Assembly: GCA_023423275.1 (NCBI GenBank)
Contig: JAFAFW010000060.1
Span: 1 to 10,209, forward strand
Direction of reading: 5' to 3'
Length of the DNA: 10,209 nucleotides
Source of the DNA: Pseudomonadota bacterium
GTDB lineage: Bacteria > Pseudomonadota > Alphaproteobacteria > Rhizobiales > Hyphomicrobiaceae
In this document: positions 1 through 6,945 of the stretch, piece by piece
Position numbering within the stretch: position 1 is the stretch's first letter
Layout: each line of letters begins with the position of its first letter
Made by a program: the position numbers and the translations under genes
Notes under the pieces: generated by a model
Seen by the model: the letters and a program-made list of their open reading frames with translations, nothing else
What the model was told of the DNA's origin: nothing
The model's database searches: none

Positions 1-277
1 GGCATGCGTCCATGATCGGCAGATCCTGATACGGGAGCGCCATGTTGATGAGCAGGTCCGGCTTGACCTTGTTGATCAGCGCCACGACCTCATCGACGTT
101 GTCGGCGTCGACCTGGCTGATGTCGATGGGCGTCACGCAGCGCTTGGCCACGTTCTCGCAGCTGACTAGCCGCCTGGAGGCCAGATGGATCTTCTTGAAC
201 ACGTCCCGGTTCATCGCGCACTTCTGCGCGGTTACGGAGCCAGCTGCACCAGCACCAATAATGAGAACACTGTCCAA
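1..277 (-). CDS. Saccharopine dehydrogenase family protein (carboxynorspermidine dehydrogenase-like), N-terminal part
   Basis: Reading leftward from 277, 92 codons are visible before the gene leaves the window. The N-terminus is a Rossmann nucleotide-binding fold: a hydrophobic strand (VLII) leads into GAGAAG at residues 8-13, as expected for an NAD(P)-dependent enzyme. Further on are LASRR, INKVKPDLLINMALPYQDL and IMDAC, a pattern I associate with the LYS1-like carboxynorspermidine/carboxyspermidine dehydrogenases of the alternative spermidine pathway. These normally have about 400 residues, so roughly three quarters is missing here. The start is inferred as TTG (275-277). An in-frame stop lies upstream with no ATG or GTG after it, and GGGAG (complement of 285-289) sits at about the right distance from TTG. 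The first dozen codons are richer in A/T than the rest. The family assignment is firm; the exact substrate is an inference, and the partner decarboxylase would lie outside the window. Confidence 0.82.
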   Translation of the reverse strand, partial: MDSVLIIGAGAAGSVTAQKCAMNRDVFKKIHLASRRLVSCENVAKRCVTPIDISQVDADNVDEVVALINKVKPDLLINMALPYQDLPIMDAC

Positions 278-584
278 TTCGATCTCCCAGAGCTTAGAGG
301 TTCACACCCCATTGTGACAAAGGATGACGACACGACGCTGACAAAGTCCGCGTCGCGCGGATTTAGTGTAGCGGGGCCAGGAGTCAATGCCTTCGGCTGG
401 TTAAAGTAACCCCGATCTGCGCTTTTCAGCGGCACGGGTATCCGCCGGTTCCGGCTTCGCACGGACCAGCGATGAGAGCGTAGCGCCTCGCCCACACTTA
501 CAGGCTTTCAAATGAAGTCGCGAATCACGTACCCACGAATGCGGGGGAAGATGGGCGATTTGCCTATTTCGGGGGGTACTGGAT
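278..584. promoter_or_regulatory. Intergenic region between divergent genes (candidate promoters)
   Basis: About 307 bases carry no gene I can support; the short ORFs crossing it have no family-like sequence. Two things stand out. The octamer TGACAAAG occurs twice in the same orientation (315-322 and 339-346). Its complement CTTTGTCA contains TTGTCA, which could act as a -35-like element for the leftward gene. A small inverted repeat, GGTTA-AAG-TAACC, lies at 399-411. The region must hold the promoters of both flanking divergent genes, but I see no convincing -10 box for either. A G-rich stretch at about 571-576 lies eight bases before the ATG at 585 and could act as its ribosome binding site. 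Confidence 0.35.
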
Positions 585-2420
585 ATGCCGAGGCGAAGGC
601 ACGCTTGGCGTGCGCTTTTGTGCTTGCCGATCGCTGGCTCAGCTATCGCCGTTTTCCCCACGATCGTATGCGCGCAGGATGTCCCGGCATCGGTCAGCAC
701 GCCCAAATGGATGCCCTGGGTCGAATTCGGCGGCTACTACGGCACCGATCATGCCACCCGTGGCGAAGCTGTCCTCTGGGCACCGCTGAGCCAGGGAACC
801 TCATCGCTGTTGTTCGGCGAAGCGCGCGGCAAACAGTTCGAGCAGGACATGCGCGAGGGCAACTTCGCCCTCGGTTACCGCCAGATGATGCCGGACGGCT
901 GGAACCTCGGCATCTGGGGTGGCTATGACATCCGCCGCAGCACCTTCGGCAACACCTTCCATCAGCTCGCCGGCGGCATAGAAGCGCTCAGCGACCGCTG
1001 GGATTTTCGCGCCAACGCCTATCTGCCACTAAACGATCGCGAAAACGTAGCAACCTCGTCGATCATGACTCCGGTCACATCGGTTGTCGACATGACCGGC
1101 CCCCAAATCGGCCTGATCACCACCGTCGATACGATCACCACGAGTCTCGATGAAGTTGCCCTCTGGGGCTTCGACGCCGAAATCGGCACCAAGCTTTTTT
1201 CAACTGCGGAAGGTTTGTCGGGACCGCGCCACGAGTTGCGCGTTTATGCCGGCGGGTTCCATTTCGATCACTCAGACATTGATCATTCCGTCACCGGTCC
1301 CAGGGTGCGCGCCGAGTGGCGCGTCGACAATCTCATAGAAAGCTGGAGTGGTTCGCGCCTGACTTTCGAGGGTGAGTACTCGCACGATAAAGTGCGCGAC
1401 AATCGCTTCGAGATTGGAGCCCGCCTGCGGCTGCCGTTCGGTGATACCGGAGCGCGTCCAGCCTACGCCCTCACGGCGCAAGAGCGGCGGATGTCTGAAG
1501 GTCTCGAACGCGACACGGACATTGTCTCCGACCGCAAGACCACACAAACCGCCACGAATATCTCCACCATCGAAGAGAACGTCGAGGATGCGGAAACCGG
1601 CGTGCGCTTCGATCGCGTTGTGACGGTTGATGCGACGGGGAATCTCTCCTCGGTCTCCACAACTGCCGGTGCCAACTCATTGATCATCGCTGACGGCACG
1701 GCAGGCAATCTGAATGGCAACCACACGCTTCAGGGTAATCAAACAATCCTCGGAGGTGGAGAAACGCTTCAAATCCGCGGCTTGACCTCAGGGAACGTTG
1801 TCGATTTTACCGCTGCGGGCAGCAAGCCCACACTTGCGGTATCGAGCGGCAATGTCATTACCGTTGGCGGAGACAACGTCCACTTGACCGGCCTTAATGT
1901 CTCTGGCGGATACTATGGTGTTTGGGCCGACTCTCGATCCAATACGGTGATAAGCCGATTAAACATCAGCAGCCCATGGTCCGATGGCGTCTTTCTAAAT
2001 GGAACCGGTGGCAGCACCCGAATTCAGGATACGACGATCACAGGTGCGGGTGACGACACGATTCAAATCAACGCCGCGTCGCATGTTCTCACGGTGCAAA
2101 ATTCACAGCTCATAAATTCTTCATATGGCATTTACATTACACAACCCAATGCCACTATTGAGATACATAACGCTGCTTTCACCAATCTATATTGGTGGGC
2201 ATTGGCTCCAAATGCGATTTATTCCGACACTACAATCAGTATAAATAATTCTGAATTTTCCGGAAACTTCAACACCTCAATGCTGTACCTAGTGGGTGCA
2301 GTATCTGGTTCAGGAAATACAATCGCGGACACAGCATATCCGTCGGTGTGCTATACGGGTTATAGCTGGACCGGATCCATAGAATTTGACGGCACCACGT
2401 ACACCTCGGGTGGCTGCTGA
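585..2420 (+). CDS. Inverse-autotransporter beta-barrel protein with right-handed beta-helix passenger
   Basis: This is a 611-residue exported outer-membrane protein. Residues 1-30 form a signal peptide: an arginine-rich start, a hydrophobic core, and a likely signal peptidase I site after VCA at position 30. Residues of about 45-290 alternate aromatic/glycine-rich strands with turns (WVEFGGYYG, FALGYRQMM, LGIWGGYD, LRVYAGGFHFD, EIGARLRLPFG). This resembles the N-terminal barrel of intimin/invasin-type inverse autotransporters. The following segment (QERRMSEGLERDTDIVSDR, about 299-317) resembles the post-barrel linker of that family. Residues of about 360-580 form a surface passenger of short repeated strands with N/G/T turns, read as a right-handed parallel beta-helix rather than the Ig-like repeats of intimin. 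The only cysteines after the signal peptide are C589 and the last residue, C611. GC content drops from about 64% (841-1020) to about 37% (2101-2280). The ligand is unknown; adhesion or glycan binding is a guess. Confidence 0.8.
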   Translation: MPRRRHAWRALLCLPIAGSAIAVFPTIVCAQDVPASVSTPKWMPWVEFGGYYGTDHATRGEAVLWAPLSQGTSSLLFGEARGKQFEQDMREGNFALGYRQMMPDGWNLGIWGGYDIRRSTFGNTFHQLAGGIEALSDRWDFRANAYLPLNDRENVATSSIMTPVTSVVDMTGPQIGLITTVDTITTSLDEVALWGFDAEIGTKLFSTAEGLSGPRHELRVYAGGFHFDHSDIDHSVTGPRVRAEWRVDNLIESWSGSRLTFEGEYSHDKVRDNRFEIGARLRLPFGDTGARPAYALTAQERRMSEGLERDTDIVSDRKTTQTATNISTIEENVEDAETGVRFDRVVTVDATGNLSSVSTTAGANSLIIADGTAGNLNGNHTLQGNQTILGGGETLQIRGLTSGNVVDFTAAGSKPTLAVSSGNVITVGGDNVHLTGLNVSGGYYGVWADSRSNTVISRLNISSPWSDGVFLNGTGGSTRIQDTTITGAGDDTIQINAASHVLTVQNSQLINSSYGIYITQPNATIEIHNAAFTNLYWWALAPNAIYSDTTISINNSEFSGNFNTSMLYLVGAVSGSGNTIADTAYPSVCYTGYSWTGSIEFDGTTYTSGGC

Positions 2421-2442
2421 CCAGTGTCCCCGAGCTTTGGTC

Positions 2443-3696
2443 TCAAATGTATCTTTCAAGTCCAAGATCAGCCGTGTCGATATCCGGCCGGCGGCCGCTG
2501 ATGATGTCGGCCATCACGCGCCCGGAACCGCAGGCCATGGTCCATCCGAGCGTTCCGTGCCCACCGTTGATGAACAGATTGGGGTACTTGGTCGTGCCGA
2601 TCACCGGCGTGCCGTCCGGCGTCATCGGGCGTAATCCGCACCAGAAACTGGCATTCGCAAAATCTCCACCGCGGCCGAACAGATCACGCGCCGAATGCTC
2701 CAGCGTCGCCCGTCGCGCTGGAGGTAAATCGCTTGTAAATCCTGAAACCTCGGCCATACCGCCGACGCGAATGCGATCACCCAAACGGGTGATCGCAATC
2801 TTGTAGGTCTCGTCCATCACGGTCGAAACCGGAGCTAAATCCGGATCCGTCACCGGCGCGGTCAGCGAATAGCCTTTGACGGGATAGACCGGCAAAGTCA
2901 TTCCGAGCGGACGCAGCAGCTTCGGGGCATAACTGCCCAGCGCCACGACATAGGCATCCGCCGTGATCAGGCCGGTCGACATACGAACGCCATCGATCCG
3001 TCCGCTGCTGTGGTGAATATCGGTGATGCTCTGACCATATGCGAAGGTGACACCGAGCTCGGCTGCGATGTCGGCAAGCGCGTTGGTGAACTTGAAGCAA
3101 TCTCCGGTTTCGTCATTGGGCAAGCGCAGACCGCCGGCAATTTTGTGGCGCAGCAAGGCCAGCGCCGGTTCGGCTGCAATGCAGCCGTGCGGGTCGAGCA
3201 CCTCGAAGGGTACACCGTCTTTCGCGAGAACCTCGATATCCTTGGCCGCGCCGTCGACCTGCTTCTGATCGCGAAAGAGCTGCAGCGTGCCCTGCATGCG
3301 TTCATCATAGGCGATGCCCGTTTCGGCACGGAGCGCGATGAGGCAGTCGCGACTGTATTCGGCGACGCGCACCATGCGGCTTTTGTTGACGGCATAACGC
3401 TCGGCGGTGCAATTCAACAGCATCTGTACCATCCATCGCAGCATCGCGATGTCCGGCTTCGGCCGCAGGATCAATGGCGCATGCCGCATCGTCAGCCACT
3501 TCAGGGCCTTCAGAGGAATCCCGGGAGCCGCCCAAGGCGACGCGTAACCTGGCGATATTTCGCCCGCATTGCCAAAGCTCGTCTCCAGCGCCGGCCCAGG
3601 CTGCCGGTCGATCACCGTCACCTCGTGGCCCGCCTTGGCGAGATAATAGGCGGTCGTTACCCCGATCACGCCGCTGCCGAGAACCGCTATTTTCAT
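2443..3696 (-). CDS. dadA: D-amino acid dehydrogenase (small subunit type), DadA
   Basis: The 417-residue product is an FAD-dependent dehydrogenase that oxidises D-alanine and other D-amino acids to 2-oxo acids and ammonia, passing electrons to the respiratory chain at the inner membrane. The N-terminus MKIAVLGSGVIGVTTAYYL is the dinucleotide-binding fold (GSGVIG, residues 7-12). It is followed by the family's ETSFGNAGEISPGY stretch and PWAAPG. The C-terminal part has the FAD-contacting stretch FWCGLRPMTPDGTPVIG and GHGTLGWTMACGSG (about residues 379-393). Length is as usual for DadA. The start ATG (3694-3696) overlaps the stop codon of the upstream alr gene as ATGA, so translation is probably coupled. 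The gene is last in its operon and converges on the surface-protein gene with a gap of only 22 bases. Other DAO-fold oxidases are less likely given the alr/Lrp context. Confidence 0.95.
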   Translation of the reverse strand: MKIAVLGSGVIGVTTAYYLAKAGHEVTVIDRQPGPALETSFGNAGEISPGYASPWAAPGIPLKALKWLTMRHAPLILRPKPDIAMLRWMVQMLLNCTAERYAVNKSRMVRVAEYSRDCLIALRAETGIAYDERMQGTLQLFRDQKQVDGAAKDIEVLAKDGVPFEVLDPHGCIAAEPALALLRHKIAGGLRLPNDETGDCFKFTNALADIAAELGVTFAYGQSITDIHHSSGRIDGVRMSTGLITADAYVVALGSYAPKLLRPLGMTLPVYPVKGYSLTAPVTDPDLAPVSTVMDETYKIAITRLGDRIRVGGMAEVSGFTSDLPPARRATLEHSARDLFGRGGDFANASFWCGLRPMTPDGTPVIGTTKYPNLFINGGHGTLGWTMACGSGRVMADIISGRRPDIDTADLGLERYI

Positions 3697-4892
3697 AACG
3701 CATCCATGGAAGGTGATGGCCTGCTGTCGCCGTCGACGTAGATGCGCCGATAGCGCTGGCCGAGCGATGTCAGGATCTCATAGGGAATGGTGCCCGCGTC
3801 AGCAGCGACGTGGGCCAGTGTCTGATGCGGGCCGATCAACTCGATATAATCGCCGGGACCGAGATCACCGGGCGCGAGACCACCGACGTCGACCGTCATG
3901 CTGTCCATCGACACGCGGCCAACGATCGGCAATCGCACGCCATTGAAGTAGGCGCTGCCGCGACCGCTAAGACAACGATGCCATCCATCGGCGTAGCCAA
4001 TCGCGAGCGTGGCCAGCCGCATCGGCCCTGTGCTGCGATGGGTCAGTCCGTAGCCGATGCCGGCGCCCGGCGGAATTTCACGGATTTGAATGACGCGGGC
4101 ATCGAGACGCACGACCGGTGTCATGGCGACGTCGCCACCGTCAATCGGAGTGACCCCGTAGAGGGCGACACCTGGCCGGGCTACATCGAACTGATACGCA
4201 GAACCAAGGAAAATCCCGCCTGAATTGGCGAACGAGCGCCGGGCGCCAGGAAGCTTCTCCGCAAGAGATTGGAAGACCGTGAGCTGTTCCTGGTTCGCAA
4301 CGTTATCGCGTTCGTCCGCACACGCGAGATGACTCATCAGAAGCGCCGGTTCTATCCCGTCGAGCAGATTTGGCGACGCCAGCAATTCCGAAACTTCAGC
4401 GGCCGAGAGACCGAGCCGGGACATTCCAGTGTCCACCTGTAGCGCCGCCGGCAATGTCTCGCCGCGCACGGATGCCAACGCGCCCCAGGCCTTGATCTGC
4501 GCGATGGAATTCAGAACGGGGTGGACCCGTGCCGCCGCTGCGGCTGGCTCACTGCCCGGCCCCAGACCGTTCAGCACGTAGATTTCAGCGTCGGCCGGAA
4601 TGAGAGGGCGCAGCGCAAGCGCTTCACTCAGATGCGCGACGAAGAAATGGCGGCATCCCTCGTCGTAGAGGAGAGGCGCGACGTGTCCGGCTCCGAGACC
4701 ATAGGCATTGGCCTTGACGACACCACCCGATACCGCGGGCCGTACGAGATGCGAGAGATGCCGGTAATTTGCTCGGATGGCCGACAGGTCGATGATCAAC
4801 AAACCACCGGGTGAGAGGTCAGGAGTGTCGGGGACGTGCGCGCGCATTTGATACGAGCCCATGGCAGAGACGCAAATACGATAATCGAACAT
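3693..4892 (-). CDS. alr: Alanine racemase (PLP-dependent)
   Basis: Alanine racemase interconverts L- and D-alanine in the cytoplasm. D-Ala feeds peptidoglycan or, in this operon, DadA. The 399-residue frame shows the PLP lysine in VVKANAYGLGA (K60) and the catalytic tyrosine in GIGYGLTHR (Y281). It also has the C-terminal signatures GYADGW, RVSMDSMTVDV and IPYEILTSLGQRYRRIYV. The Alr N-terminal pattern LSPGGLLIIDLSAIRANY begins near residue 27, so the first 15 or so residues may not be translated. Starts at residue 11 or 16 (ATG at 4862 or 4847) are alternatives, and none has a clear Shine-Dalgarno. The gene overlaps dadA by four bases and is divergent from an Lrp-type regulator. The arrangement implies a catabolic racemase (DadX-like role), but with no second alr in view it may also serve the cell wall. 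Which role dominates cannot be decided here. Confidence 0.93.
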   Translation of the reverse strand: MFDYRICVSAMGSYQMRAHVPDTPDLSPGGLLIIDLSAIRANYRHLSHLVRPAVSGGVVKANAYGLGAGHVAPLLYDEGCRHFFVAHLSEALALRPLIPADAEIYVLNGLGPGSEPAAAAARVHPVLNSIAQIKAWGALASVRGETLPAALQVDTGMSRLGLSAAEVSELLASPNLLDGIEPALLMSHLACADERDNVANQEQLTVFQSLAEKLPGARRSFANSGGIFLGSAYQFDVARPGVALYGVTPIDGGDVAMTPVVRLDARVIQIREIPPGAGIGYGLTHRSTGPMRLATLAIGYADGWHRCLSGRGSAYFNGVRLPIVGRVSMDSMTVDVGGLAPGDLGPGDYIELIGPHQTLAHVAADAGTIPYEILTSLGQRYRRIYVDGDSRPSPSMDAL

Positions 4893-4975
4893 TCATCGAA
4901 TAGGCTTTTCATAATGCGCAATAAATGCGAACTTGGATCCAAATATCGTATAATATTCTGGATTTATGCAATTTC
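4893..4975. promoter_or_regulatory. Divergent alr / Lrp-family gene promoter region with palindromic candidate operators
   Basis: This short region is clearly AT-richer than its neighbours. It contains a perfect TATAAT (4949-4954), well placed as the -10 box of the rightward regulator gene whose ATG is at 4976, although no good -35 is visible. Candidate operator elements are the perfect palindrome TTGGATCCAA (4933-4942), the near-palindrome TAATGCGCAATA (4912-4923), and AATAT-CGTATA-ATATT (4942-4957), which overlaps the -10. The octamer TATCGTAT (4944-4951) recurs in inverted orientation as ATACGATA (4876-4883), near the start of alr. Lrp/AsnC proteins commonly bind several degenerate, AT-rich sites as multimers, so autoregulation and alr-dadA control from here are plausible. 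This is an inference. Confidence 0.5.
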
Positions 4976-5425
4976 ATGCCGCGCCTCGATGCCATAGACC
5001 GCCAGATCATCCGGGCCTTGCAGCTCGATGGCCGCATGACGAACGCGCAGCTCGCGGCGACCGTCGGTTTATCTCCCTCGGCCTGCCTGAGACGGGTTCA
5101 ACAGCTTGAAGAGCGCAAGGTGATCAGGGGGTATACCGCCCTGGTCTCCGGCCCAGACACCGGCGAGGGCATCGTCGTCATCGTGCAGATCACGCTTGAC
5201 CGGCAGACCGAGGAATACCTCGACCGGTTCGAGGCGGCCGTGCGCAAATATCCGGAAGTGCGCGAGTGCTATCTGATGACGGGTGACGCGGACTATTACC
5301 TCCGCGTCGAAGCGCAGAACGCGGGCGACTACGAAGCCATCCATAAGGATGTTCTGTCTCGCCTGCCGGGCGTTTCGCGCATCAAGTCGAGCTTCGCGAT
5401 CAAGAGCGTCGTTTCACACCGCTGA
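4976..5425 (+). CDS. Lrp/AsnC family transcriptional regulator (probable dad operon regulator)
   Basis: The product is a 149-residue DNA-binding regulator. Residues 4-52 form the AsnC-type winged helix-turn-helix: LDAIDRQIIRALQLDGR, then NAQLAATVGLSPSACLRRVQQLEERKVIRGY. Residues of about 66-145 form the RAM/AsnC ligand-binding and oligomerisation domain, with IVVIVQITL, VRECYLMTGDADYYLRV and LPGVSRIKSSFAIK. Length is normal for single-domain family members. The frame stays open back to an ATG at 4925, but the ATG at 4976 is chosen because it yields the usual family N-terminus and because a TATAAT box (4949-4954) would otherwise lie inside the coding sequence. The divergent position against alr-dadA mirrors the dadRAX arrangement, in which the Lrp-type protein responds to alanine and activates catabolism. 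That role is inferred from context. Confidence 0.9.
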   Translation: MPRLDAIDRQIIRALQLDGRMTNAQLAATVGLSPSACLRRVQQLEERKVIRGYTALVSGPDTGEGIVVIVQITLDRQTEEYLDRFEAAVRKYPEVRECYLMTGDADYYLRVEAQNAGDYEAIHKDVLSRLPGVSRIKSSFAIKSVVSHR

Positions 5426-5456
5426 ACAGCGGGCCGGGGCGAGACGACGCGTTCGC

Positions 5457-5864
5457 TCAGTTACGGAAGCCGCCAGCCGGGAGGGCTCCTGCGCGCGGCT
5501 TGCCGTTCCAATGCGACGGCCTGCTGCCGTACTGGCCATAGTAGCCGTAGGGGAGTGCCGCGCCGCCGTACATCGGCGTAATCACGTCAGGTGCGGCCCG
5601 CGGATCGACCTTCTGATAGTTGTACTTGTGCTCGACCGTCTCGTTGAAGCTCAGGCTGACGGGCGCCTTACTGTCGGGATTGATAATGACCTGCTTGTGC
5701 GGCGGCAGGGCCCGGAAAACGCGCACGCCCTCTTCCAGGGTCACGGTTGCCCCATAGAACACGCGCGGCTCGATGCGAGTCGTCGTGGCGTCGGTGGCGG
5801 CGGCGGGGATCGCCTGAAGGCCCATGGCAGCCATGGACATTGCAGCGAGGCGGACGCGGAACAT
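5457..5864 (-). CDS. Small secreted protein of unknown function
   Basis: A 135-residue protein starts at the ATG complementary to 5862-5864. The start is supported by a strong Shine-Dalgarno, AAGGAG (complement of 5873-5878), with an eight-base spacer. The frame is open further upstream, but that part looks non-coding. The N-terminus MFRVRLAAMSMAAMGLQAIPAAA is a classical signal peptide, so the mature protein is periplasmic or secreted. Next comes a compact, probably beta-rich segment (RIEPRVFYGATVTLEEGVRVF, then KQVIINPDSKAPVSLSFNET). The tail of about 40 residues is rich in Gly, Tyr, Pro and Ala (YGGAALPYGYYGQYG) and looks disordered. No cysteine remains in the mature part. I recognise no domain with a known function, though the middle segment resembles conserved hypothetical proteins of Rhizobiales. 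The gene converges on the Lrp-type gene with about 30 bases between stops. Confidence 0.75.
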   Translation of the reverse strand: MFRVRLAAMSMAAMGLQAIPAAATDATTTRIEPRVFYGATVTLEEGVRVFRALPPHKQVIINPDSKAPVSLSFNETVEHKYNYQKVDPRAAPDVITPMYGGAALPYGYYGQYGSRPSHWNGKPRAGALPAGGFRN

Positions 5865-5937
5865 GAATGGCTCTCCTTGGGCGGCCGAGATGCACGGGTG
5901 CCTGGACACTACGCGTCGGCGTGGGCAAGAGACGCGT

Positions 5938-5954
5938 GCTTTCCGCCGGAAAGC
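5938..5954. terminator. Candidate hairpin downstream of fmt
   Basis: GCTTTCC (5938-5944), loop GCC, and GGAAAGC (5948-5954) form a perfect 7-bp stem with a three-base loop, 17 bases beyond the fmt stop in the direction of fmt transcription. In the leftward direction the stem is not followed by a T-run; on the rightward strand it is followed by TTAATT. It may help end the def-fmt transcript or be incidental, and no rightward gene needs it. Confidence 0.35.
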
Positions 5955-5971
5955 TTAATTACGGTTACCTG

Positions 5972-6904
5972 TCAGCCAAGGCGCGTGCCAGGTTGCAACG
6001 CAAAGCCGCGCAGGAATTCGTCCGTCGTCATTGGCTTGCGGCCGGCGCGCTGCAGCAACGTCAGCCGGACAGCCCCCTGCCCGCATGCGACCGTCAACTG
6101 ATCATCGAGAACCATGCCCGGCACGCCGGAAGCCTCGACATGCTGGGACCGCAGCACCTTGATGCGCTCACGCCGCCCCTCCGGCCCGGCCTCCATCCAC
6201 GCGCCCGGAAACGGGGACAGCCCGCGGATCAGGTTGTGAACGTCCGACGCCGGACGGCTGAAATCGATCCGCGCCTCGGATTTGTCGATCTTGGCCGCGT
6301 ACGTCACGCCGTCCGTGGACTGAGGCTGGCAGGTGAGACTGCCACGTTGCAGCGCAGCCAGGGCCCGCACCATCAAACTTGCGCCGATCCGGGCGCAGGT
6401 GTCATGCAACTCGACCGTCGTCATATCCGGACCGATCTCCAGCCGTTCGGCCAGACACACCGGCCCGGTATCGAGCCCTTCGTCCATGCGCATCACCATG
6501 ACGGCGCTCTCGCGGTCTCCGGACATGATCGTCCGTTGCAGAGGAGCCGCTCCCCGCCAGCGCGGCAGAGCCGAGGGGTGCAGATTGAGGCATCCTTCGA
6601 CGGGCGCGGCCAGGATTGCCGCCGGCAGGATCAATCCATACGCAACGACGACCGCGACGTCAGCGCCGAGCACTTGAAACGCCGCCTGCTCGTCAGCGCC
6701 CCTCAGCGATTTCGGCGTGAAGACGGGCAACCCGCAGGTGTCAGCATAATCGTGCACGGCAGACGGACGTGCCGCCATGCCCCGCCCCGCCGGACGTGGC
6801 GGCTGGGTATAAACGGCGCACACGTCGTGCCCCGATGCGACGATCTCGGCCAGCGTCGGCACCGCAAATTCAGGCGTACCCATGAAGACGATGCGCAGCG
6901 GCAT
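5972..6904 (-). CDS. fmt: Methionyl-tRNA formyltransferase
   Basis: Fmt transfers a formyl group from 10-formyl-tetrahydrofolate to the methionine on initiator tRNA, in the cytoplasm. From the ATG at 6904 the protein has 310 residues, the usual size. It begins MPLRIVFMGTPEFAVPTL, the family signature. The catalytic Asn-His-Asp set is present: N107 and H109 in LNLHPSALPRWRGAAPLQ, and D145 in GLDTGP. The formyltransferase core covers about residues 1-190. The C-terminal tRNA-binding OB-type domain follows, with the characteristic YAAKIDKSEARIDF and IRGLSPFPGAW. A GTG five codons upstream is an alternative start, but its residues are not family-like. The gene lies 41 bases after def on the same strand, the common def-fmt operon order. 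No catalytic residue is missing. Confidence 0.96.
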   Translation of the reverse strand: MPLRIVFMGTPEFAVPTLAEIVASGHDVCAVYTQPPRPAGRGMAARPSAVHDYADTCGLPVFTPKSLRGADEQAAFQVLGADVAVVVAYGLILPAAILAAPVEGCLNLHPSALPRWRGAAPLQRTIMSGDRESAVMVMRMDEGLDTGPVCLAERLEIGPDMTTVELHDTCARIGASLMVRALAALQRGSLTCQPQSTDGVTYAAKIDKSEARIDFSRPASDVHNLIRGLSPFPGAWMEAGPEGRRERIKVLRSQHVEASGVPGMVLDDQLTVACGQGAVRLTLLQRAGRKPMTTDEFLRGFALQPGTRLG

Positions 6905-6945
6905 GAACGTGCTCGTCACTTTCGGCGGACACGATGTCCGCGGCC

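Noticed and set aside
399..411. Inverted repeat GGTTA-AAG-TAACC as an operator or terminator
   Set aside because: The five-base arms are too short to stand out from chance, and no T-run follows.
660..680. Lipoprotein signal around C29 of the surface protein
   Set aside because: The residues before the cysteine (TIV) do not fit a lipobox, while VCA followed by Q fits signal peptidase I.
512..928. Rightward open frame of 138 codons starting at 512
   Set aside because: It overlaps the surface-protein gene in another frame, lacks domain-like sequence, and would cover that gene's signal peptide and barrel start.
3010..3741. Rightward open frame of 243 codons
   Set aside because: It is antisense to dadA, whose full-length sequence and motifs are unambiguous.
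4925..4975. Upstream ATG at 4925 as start of the Lrp-type gene
   Set aside because: It would add 17 residues not seen in the family and place the TATAAT box inside the coding sequence.
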